A DNA stretch of 10,270 bases from Bacteroidales bacterium UBA4073. Lineage in GTDB: Bacteria > Bacteroidota > Bacteroidia > Bacteroidales > Tenuifilaceae. The translations under genes and the position numbers were made by a program. The stretch's first letter is position 1; each line of letters begins with the position of its first letter. The stretch spans positions 1-10,270 of the forward strand of contig DFYV01000126.1 of assembly GCA_002383425.1 (NCBI GenBank), given 5' to 3'. Positions 6,528 to 10,270 of the stretch are shown here, one piece after another. Below the pieces are notes generated by a model. The model was not told the DNA's origin, made no database searches, and saw only the letters and a program-made list of their open reading frames with translations.

Positions 6528-7499
6528 CTACAAACTCTCCTTTAGTAATCCTGCCTTAAATTTTTCGCCTATAACCTTAAGCATGTCATCGGTCATAGTT
6601 TCCAGATTCCATTTAGGATTCCACCCCCACTCCTGGCGTGCACAGCTATCGTCCATGTAGTTAGGCCAGCTATCGGCAATTGCTTTTTTAATGGGGTCGA
6701 TGTTGTAGTCCATCCTAAAATCGGGAATACGTTTCTTAATGGCAGCATAGATCTGCGAGGGTTCAAAACTCATGGCAGTAACATTAAAACTGTTGCGATG
6801 CTTCAGCTTCAGTGGGTCAACTTCCATAAGTTGAACACAGGCATCGAGTGCGTCGGGCATATACATCATATCCAGGTAAGTACCTGTAGGCAAAGGACAC
6901 ACGTAGTGCTTGTGCTGAACTGCACCATAGTATATTTCTACGGCATAATCAGTGGTTCCCCCTCCGGGTAAGGTAACATTCGATATTATACCAGGAAAGC
7001 GAACGCTTCGGGTATCAACTCCATACTTCAAGTAGTAGTAATCGCTGAGCATTTCACCGCTCACCTTACAAATCCCGTAAATGGTTGTAGGACGCATAAT
7101 GGTATCCTGCGGCGTATTATCCTTTGGCGAGGTTGGCCCAAAGGCGCCAATTGAGCTGGGCGTGAACACCGCACACCCATTCTCACGGGCAATTTCGAGC
7201 GAGTTCATGAGTGCTCCCATATTTATCTTCCACGCCAGCTGAGGATTACGTTCGCCTGTTGCCGATAGTAACGCCACCAGGTTGTAAACGGTATCAATCC
7301 TATACTTACTTACTATCCCGGCATATTTTTTTGCATCGAGTGCGTCGAGCACTTCGAATGGCCCACTTTTAAAAATACCTGCACAATTTGCGTTGATATC
7401 AGCAGCAACAACATTACTGGTACCGTATATCTTTTGTAGATGAGGCACCAGCTCGGAGCCAATTTGCCCACCCGCACCAACAACCAATATTTTTTTCAT
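6528..7499 (-). CDS. tdh: L-threonine 3-dehydrogenase, SDR type
   Basis: A 323-residue NAD-dependent cytosolic enzyme oxidising L-threonine to 2-amino-3-ketobutyrate, the first step of threonine breakdown to glycine and acetyl-CoA. The Rossmann motif GAGGQIG is at 8-14. NLVALLSATGE (73-83), PSSIGAFGP (114-122), the catalytic YGICK (Tyr141, Lys145, with Ser115/116), GGGTTDYAVEIY (179-190) and the C-terminal IADSWP and DDS.AR..WGW pattern are hallmarks of the epimerase-like threonine dehydrogenases, not the zinc enzyme of E. coli that shares the name tdh. Length is normal for the family. The partner ligase gene kbl is not in the window. It is convergent with the gene to its left and has a good Bacteroidota promoter, so it is probably transcribed alone. 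The start follows an AT-rich leader without a Shine-Dalgarno sequence. Confidence 0.93.
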   Translation of the reverse strand: MKKILVVGAGGQIGSELVPHLQKIYGTSNVVAADINANCAGIFKSGPFEVLDALDAKKYAGIVSKYRIDTVYNLVALLSATGERNPQLAWKINMGALMNSLEIARENGCAVFTPSSIGAFGPTSPKDNTPQDTIMRPTTIYGICKVSGEMLSDYYYLKYGVDTRSVRFPGIISNVTLPGGGTTDYAVEIYYGAVQHKHYVCPLPTGTYLDMMYMPDALDACVQLMEVDPLKLKHRNSFNVTAMSFEPSQIYAAIKKRIPDFRMDYNIDPIKKAIADSWPNYMDDSCARQEWGWNPKWNLETMTDDMLKVIGEKFKAGLLKESL

Positions 7500-7539
7500 G
7501 GAATTAAGGCTAAATGGTAATTACACTTATGATTTTTCG

Positions 7540-7570
7540 CAAATGTAAACTTTTTGGTTAATACTTCAAA
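7540..7570 (-). promoter_or_regulatory. Bacteroidota-type promoter of the threonine dehydrogenase gene
   Basis: On the minus strand TTTG (7570-7567) and TACATTTG (7547-7540) are separated by exactly 19 nt. This is a full match to the TTTG-N19-TAnnTTTG consensus for the primary sigma factor of Bacteroides and relatives. Transcription would begin near 7533, giving a leader of about 34 nt. Confidence 0.75.
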
Positions 7571-7625
7571 CCTGAAGGGGACGTTTAAATTTATATTCTT
7601 AAGCAGGTTTTTGCACCTTGGGAAT

Positions 7626-7647
7626 AAAAAAACCGCCTACTGGCGGT
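7626..7647 (-). terminator. Intrinsic terminator of the tRNA gene
   Basis: On the minus strand ACCGCC (7647-7642), loop AGTA, GGCGGT (7637-7632), then a run of seven T. The hairpin begins 3 nt after the tRNA discriminator base, so the tRNA is a single-gene transcript. Confidence 0.85.
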
Positions 7648-7650
7648 ATG

Positions 7651-7724
7651 TGGGCCCAGCTGGGCTCGAACCAGCGACCCTCTGATTATGAGTCAGATGC
7701 TCTAACCTGCTGAGCTATGGGCCC
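7651..7724 (-). tRNA. tRNA with CAU anticodon, tRNA-Ile2 or elongator tRNA-Met
   Basis: A complete cloverleaf of 73-74 nt: acceptor GGGCCCA with TGGGCCC (7 of 7 pairs), D stem GCTC/GAGC, anticodon stem TCTGA/TCAGA with loop CTCATAA, T arm GCTGG-TTCGAGC-CCAGC, and discriminator A at 7651. CCA is not encoded. The anticodon is at 7688-7690. CAU is shared by elongator Met and by Ile2, whose C34 is turned to lysidine by TilS to read AUA. The acceptor resembles isoleucine tRNAs and the T arm resembles E. coli tRNA-Ile2, so I lean to Ile2. An initiator tRNA is excluded because the first acceptor pair is a normal G-C. Confidence 0.93.
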
Positions 7725-7757
7725 AAAAAACAGCTATCCTGTTTTTATTTTGGTTGA

Positions 7758-7789
7758 CAAAATTACATATTTGCAATTGAATTTTCAAA
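7758..7789 (-). promoter_or_regulatory. Bacteroidota-type promoter of the tRNA gene
   Basis: On the minus strand TTTG (7789-7786), a 20-nt spacer and TAATTTTG (7765-7758) match the phylum consensus. The start would fall near 7750, about 26 nt before the mature tRNA. The upstream box is only 4 bp from the start codon of the divergent HAD gene, so the two genes share the 69-bp gap. Confidence 0.65.
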
Positions 7790-7793
7790 TAGC

Positions 7794-8465
7794 ATGGCTA
7801 AAAAAATATCGAATTACCAAATTAAAGCACCTGACAGGTTGTACATCAAAGGCATAGTCCTTGACCTTGGCGGTGTAGTTCTGGATATTGATTACAGTCG
7901 AACGCTGCAAGCTTTTGAAATGTATGGCATTCGTTTCACCAACCACAATGCTTTTACAGGGGCTAATGAGCTATTCAACCAATTCGATTGCGGATTAATA
8001 GGCCCAGACGATTTCAGGAATAATTTCAACCAGATGTTTGGCGTAACACTGAATGCGAATGAATTTGATACAGCCTGGAATGCCCTGCTCCTCGATTGGG
8101 ATATGGAAAGGCTCAAACTGGTTGAGCGTCTAAAACAACATTTTAAAGTTTTCCTGCTCAGCAACACCAACGCTATCCATTTTGAACACTATAACAGCCT
8201 ATTAAAAAGTGTAACGGGAAAGGAGCTAAAAGATTACTTCCATAAAGTTTACCTTTCGTTTGAGCTGGGTTTGAGAAAGCCTCAAGTTGAAATATTCCGT
8301 AAAGTTTTGGATGAAAACGGCTTACTCCCGGAAAATGCCCTTCTTATTGATGACACACAAGAGCATATAAACTCGGCAGCAGGAATTGGAATAAAAACCA
8401 TCCATTTAAAAGGGGGTAATGCCCAAACACCACTGGCTGCAGCAGTAGCCGAATTGCTACCCTGA
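7794..8465 (+). CDS. HAD superfamily hydrolase, YihX-like sugar-phosphate phosphatase
   Basis: A 223-residue cytosolic phosphatase of HAD subfamily IA. Motif I is VLDLGGVVLDID (22-33) with nucleophile Asp24; motif II LLSNTN (121-126) has Ser123; Lys162 in GLRKPQ (159-164) is motif III; LLIDDTQEHI (183-192) with Asp186/187 is motif IV and holds the magnesium. A helical cap lies between 40 and 105. The second Asp of the usual DxD motif is Gly, as in the DLGN/DLGG group that includes E. coli YihX, an alpha-D-glucose-1-phosphate phosphatase; LSNTN followed by His, YLS.(D/E)LG.RKP and LDID also match YihX. The substrate is therefore plausibly a sugar phosphate but not proven. There is a 17-residue extension before motif I. 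The gene is divergent from the tRNA, lacks a Shine-Dalgarno sequence, and is followed by a weak bulged hairpin (8483-8503) without a T run. Confidence 0.88.
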   Translation: MAKKISNYQIKAPDRLYIKGIVLDLGGVVLDIDYSRTLQAFEMYGIRFTNHNAFTGANELFNQFDCGLIGPDDFRNNFNQMFGVTLNANEFDTAWNALLLDWDMERLKLVERLKQHFKVFLLSNTNAIHFEHYNSLLKSVTGKELKDYFHKVYLSFELGLRKPQVEIFRKVLDENGLLPENALLIDDTQEHINSAAGIGIKTIHLKGGNAQTPLAAAVAELLP

Positions 8466-8555
8466 ATTTAATCCAAGCAGAAGAACCGCATGGCCGTGCG
8501 TTCCTACTAAATTTCAACAGGGTTAATTTTATAATGTTGAGTATGCTCCGAAAAC

Positions 8556-8731
8556 CACGAAAGCACGAAAGCACGAAAGCACGATAGCACGATAGCACGA
8601 AAGCACGAAAGCACGATAGAATGATATAACGATATAACGATAGAACGATAAAACGATAGAACTAAAGTACGAAGGCACGAAAGCAGGATAGCACGAATGC
8701 ACGAAGGCACGATAGCACGGCAGAACGAAAT
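8556..8731. repeat. Tandem array, 22 units of 8 bp (CACGAWAG)
   Basis: Twenty-two octamers run without a single indel. Units 1-8 are CACGAAAG or CACGATAG in the order A,A,A,T,T,A,A,T at position 6. Units 9-14 drift to AACGATAG-like forms, and units 15-22 return to CACGAWRG. Substitutions without slippage suggest an old array or selection on length. It lies 91 bp after the HAD stop. Because 8 is coprime with 3 and the unit makes no stop codons in reverse, all three minus frames stay open through it. Confidence 0.95.
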
Positions 8732-8817
8732 AGGAGAAATAAGAACACACATCGACGTTAATCACTATGTACACAAATCCGAACCAGTGGGAATTATGAA
8801 AATCTTTATACATCTCC

Positions 8818-8853
8818 TACCATCGTACCATCGTGCTATCTCTCAATCGTGCG
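8818..8853. repeat. Inverted degenerate copies of the 8-bp repeat
   Basis: About four units in the opposite orientation to the main array. ATCGTGCTATC (8830-8840) is the exact reverse complement of GATAGCACGAT at 8583-8593, and CATCGTAC and AATCGTGC flank it. A transcript across the gap could fold into a long imperfect hairpin with many alternative registers. Confidence 0.6.
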
Positions 8854-8901
8854 TATTTTTGGTTTGCATGTAATGGAAAGAGACTTTTCGGAGGTGACTC
8901 A

Positions 8902-8940
8902 ATGTTGAAAAATGATTTTTATGGTTATGACCCTAAATAA
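8902..8940 (+). CDS. Possible 12-codon ORF with Shine-Dalgarno
   Basis: ATG at 8902 opens MLKNDFYGYDPK and stops at 8940. GGAGG at 8890-8894 lies 7 nt before the start, one of very few Shine-Dalgarno-like sites in the window. The frame is open further upstream without an ATG, so it could also be the tail of a decayed gene. It overlaps the first operator-like repeat and lies upstream of the proposed -7 box of the ATPase gene, so it would not be in the same transcript from that promoter. Confidence 0.15.
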   Translation: MLKNDFYGYDPK

Positions 8941-8975
8941 ATCAAATATTATTACTACATTTGTGGTTATAACCA
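8922..8975 (+). promoter_or_regulatory. Promoter -7 box with paired operator-like repeats before the ATPase gene
   Basis: A perfect -7 box TACATTTG sits at 8956-8963. Directly after it is the perfect 12-bp palindrome TGGTTATAACCA (8964-8975), which would cover the start site; it ends 4 bp before the ATG at 8980. A second copy, TGGTTATGACC (8922-8932), lies 42 bp upstream, about four helical turns. No TTTG box is found at the -33 position. The layout suits a dimeric regulator binding both sites on one DNA face. That is inference from spacing. Confidence 0.5.
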
Positions 8976-8979
8976 TAAA

Positions 8980-10197
8980 ATGATGATTACAAGACCAACT
9001 TACATAGCACAACTTAAACCCTTTATCAATAAGAAACAGATAAAGATTCTTACCGGAATCAGACGTTCCGGAAAATCTACCGTGTTGCTTTTACTTAAAG
9101 ATCAATTATTGGCCAGTGGAGTAAAGGAAGAACAAATTATTTTCATCAATTTTGAGAGTTTTATGTATTCCCATCTATTAACAGCTTCAAAATTGTACCA
9201 TTACATAAGGAATGAAATAAAAATATCCGATAAATTCTATCTACTTTTAGATGAAATACAAGAAGTTAAAGATTGGGAAAAAGCAGTAAATTCGTTTATA
9301 GTTGACTTTGATGTGGACATTTACCTTACAGGTTCAAATTCCCATTTGTTATCTTCAGAGCTGGCTACTTTTCTTGCGGGTAGATACGTGGAGATACCCG
9401 TATTTACACTATCATACCGTGAATTTTTGGATTTCAGGAAAAATTATTTTTCTGACAAGCAGAACGCAGGAAATCTATTTTTGCAGTACCTTCGCAAAGG
9501 CGGATTCCCGGTAATCCATACCGCGGACTATTCCGATGAATCGGCATATAAAATAGTGTATGATATTTATTCTTCCATTATTCTGAGGGATACCGTTCAA
9601 CGTTACAAAATCCGAGACGTAGAATTACTGGAACGTGTTATTAAATACGCTTTTGACAATATCGGAAATAGTTTCTCAGGTAAAAATGTAGCGGATTATT
9701 TCAAAAGCCAACAACGAAAGGTTGATATCAATACAGTTTACAATTACCTAACAGCTTTAGAAGGTGCATTCATCCTGTATCGTGTTCCCCGTTACGACAT
9801 CAAAGGAAAAGAGATTCTGAAAACACAAGAGAAGTTTTATGTAAGCGATATTTCCATTATTTATGCAACCATGGGAAACCGCGACCGGATGATTGGGGGA
9901 ATTCTGGAGAATATTGTTTTTTTGGACTTGAAAAGAAGAGGATACAATGTGTTTGTCGGAAAATCTGGCAATAGTGAAATTGATTTTGTTGCTGAAAGAC
10001 AAGGTCGCAAAGTATATGTACAGGTTGCTTACAAATTAGAAAATAAGGAAACGGTGGAAAGGGAATTTGGAACCCTTTTATCCGTCGGCGATCAGTATCC
10101 GAAATATGTAGTAACGATGGACGATTTTTGGAAAGATGCGATAGAAGGAGTTGCACATTTGTACATTACTGACTTTTTAATGAAAGAAGAATTATGA
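8980..10197 (+). CDS. AAA_14 family ATPase with C-terminal DUF4143
   Basis: A 405-residue predicted cytosolic P-loop ATPase. The N-terminal AAA domain has Walker A GIRRSGKST (26-34, Lys32), Walker B YLLLDE (87-92, Asp91/Glu92), the sensor-like LTGSNSHLLSSE (116-127) and Arg135 in LAGRY as a probable arginine finger. The helical middle contains ILRDTVQRY. The DUF4143 tail has NIVFLDLKRRGY, SEIDFVAE and KVYVQVAY, the outline of a PD-(D/E)XK nuclease fold in which the usual E-x-K is QVAY, so nuclease activity is doubtful. The family is common as single genes in Bacteroidota and other bacteria; its role is not established, though links to toxin-antitoxin-like or mobile behaviour have been suggested. 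Two adjacent ATGs open the frame; 8980 is used. The gene stands alone, with an operator-like palindrome in front and a 9-bp array behind. Confidence 0.92.
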   Translation: MMITRPTYIAQLKPFINKKQIKILTGIRRSGKSTVLLLLKDQLLASGVKEEQIIFINFESFMYSHLLTASKLYHYIRNEIKISDKFYLLLDEIQEVKDWEKAVNSFIVDFDVDIYLTGSNSHLLSSELATFLAGRYVEIPVFTLSYREFLDFRKNYFSDKQNAGNLFLQYLRKGGFPVIHTADYSDESAYKIVYDIYSSIILRDTVQRYKIRDVELLERVIKYAFDNIGNSFSGKNVADYFKSQQRKVDINTVYNYLTALEGAFILYRVPRYDIKGKEILKTQEKFYVSDISIIYATMGNRDRMIGGILENIVFLDLKRRGYNVFVGKSGNSEIDFVAERQGRKVYVQVAYKLENKETVEREFGTLLSVGDQYPKYVVTMDDFWKDAIEGVAHLYITDFLMKEEL

Positions 10198-10215
10198 TAA
10201 TCATCTTTGAGTTCG

Positions 10216-10270
10216 GTCTAAAAAGTTTAAAAAGTTTATAAAGTTTATAAAGTTCATAAAGTTTGTAAAG
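10216..10270. repeat. Tandem array, six 9-bp units (GTTTATAAA), continuing off the window
   Basis: Six nonamers in register: GTCTAAAAA, GTTTAAAAA, GTTTATAAA twice, GTTCATAAA, GTTTGTAAA, then the first base of another. The unit contains the self-complementary TTTATAAA. It begins 18 bp after the ATPase stop codon, with no intrinsic terminator visible between. Its first 14 bases belong to the 16-nt word also found at 3570-3585. Confidence 0.9.

Larger units (their letters stand above)
8466..8979. other. Intergenic region with 8-bp array and ATPase promoter region
   Basis: This 0.5-kb gap starts with an imperfect hairpin at 8483-8503 (GAACCGCA with TGCGTTC). It continues with the 22-unit 8-bp array (8556-8731), an inverted partial copy of the same repeat (about 8818-8853), a 12-codon ORF with GGAGG in front (8902-8940) and the operator-like pair before the ATPase gene. 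The three minus-strand open frames across the array are translations of the repeat and not genes. Confidence 0.75.

Noticed and set aside
6490..6545. Bidirectional terminator between the convergent TPR-like and threonine dehydrogenase genes
   Set aside because: AAGGAG near 6495 can pair with CTCCTT near 6538, but the loop is long, the stem weak and part lies in the coding end of the dehydrogenase gene.
8556..8731. CRISPR array
   Set aside because: Units are 8 bp, contiguous and without spacers, and there are no cas genes. The same applies to the 7-, 9- and 10-bp arrays.
8344..8813. Three overlapping minus-strand ORFs rich in LSCYRAIVLSCFRAF-type repeats
   Set aside because: They are translations of the 8-bp array in all three frames. 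The period of 8 nt creates an 8-residue protein repeat automatically, and the unit lacks stop codons on that strand. No start signals or family features are present.
8980..10197. Multi-gene defence or toxin-antitoxin system around the AAA_14/DUF4143 ATPase
   Set aside because: No partner gene is present on the left for 0.5 kb, and the window ends soon after on the right. The gene alone does not support naming a system.

Overview
The window looks like chromosomal DNA from a member of the Bacteroidota, probably Bacteroidales-like. The support is: promoters of the Bacteroidota type (TTTG, 18-20 nt, TAnnTTTG) in front of the threonine dehydrogenase gene and the tRNA; almost no Shine-Dalgarno sequences before the host genes; an OmpP1/FadL porin of the type common in that phylum; and an SDR-type L-threonine dehydrogenase.

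Layout. 72 to about 2065 is a group II intron: ribozyme domains I-III, an endonuclease-less reverse transcriptase/maturase in domain IV, then domains V and VI. Its 5' edge is supported by an IBS1/EBS1 match. Next come a T-rich degenerate repeat and ten exact 10-bp tandem units (2181-2280), which abut the 3' end of a secreted bleomycin-hydrolase-like C1 peptidase on the minus strand (2298-3446). A 0.7-kb gap follows, with a 7-bp tandem array, a doubtful 80-codon ORF and a 16-bp perfect palindrome. The outer-membrane FadL-like porin (4148-5734) is followed by a strong terminator-like hairpin, and only 9 bp later by a small secreted TPR-like protein (5794-6489). Convergent to that is the L-threonine 3-dehydrogenase gene (6528-7499, minus). 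A CAU-anticodon tRNA with its own terminator and promoter (7626-7789, minus) is divergent from a YihX-like HAD phosphatase (7794-8465). The last gap holds 22 exact-length 8-bp units and an operator-like repeat pair. It is followed by an AAA_14/DUF4143 ATPase (8980-10197) and a 9-bp array that runs off the window.

How it fits together. Apart from the self-contained intron, these are mostly single housekeeping or envelope genes, not an operon. I see no multi-gene defence, secretion or biosynthetic system. The most unusual signal is between the genes: at least four unrelated tandem arrays with unit lengths of 7, 8, 9 and 10 bp. Each occupies its own intergenic gap, and three start 17-91 bp beyond a stop codon where no good intrinsic terminator is visible.
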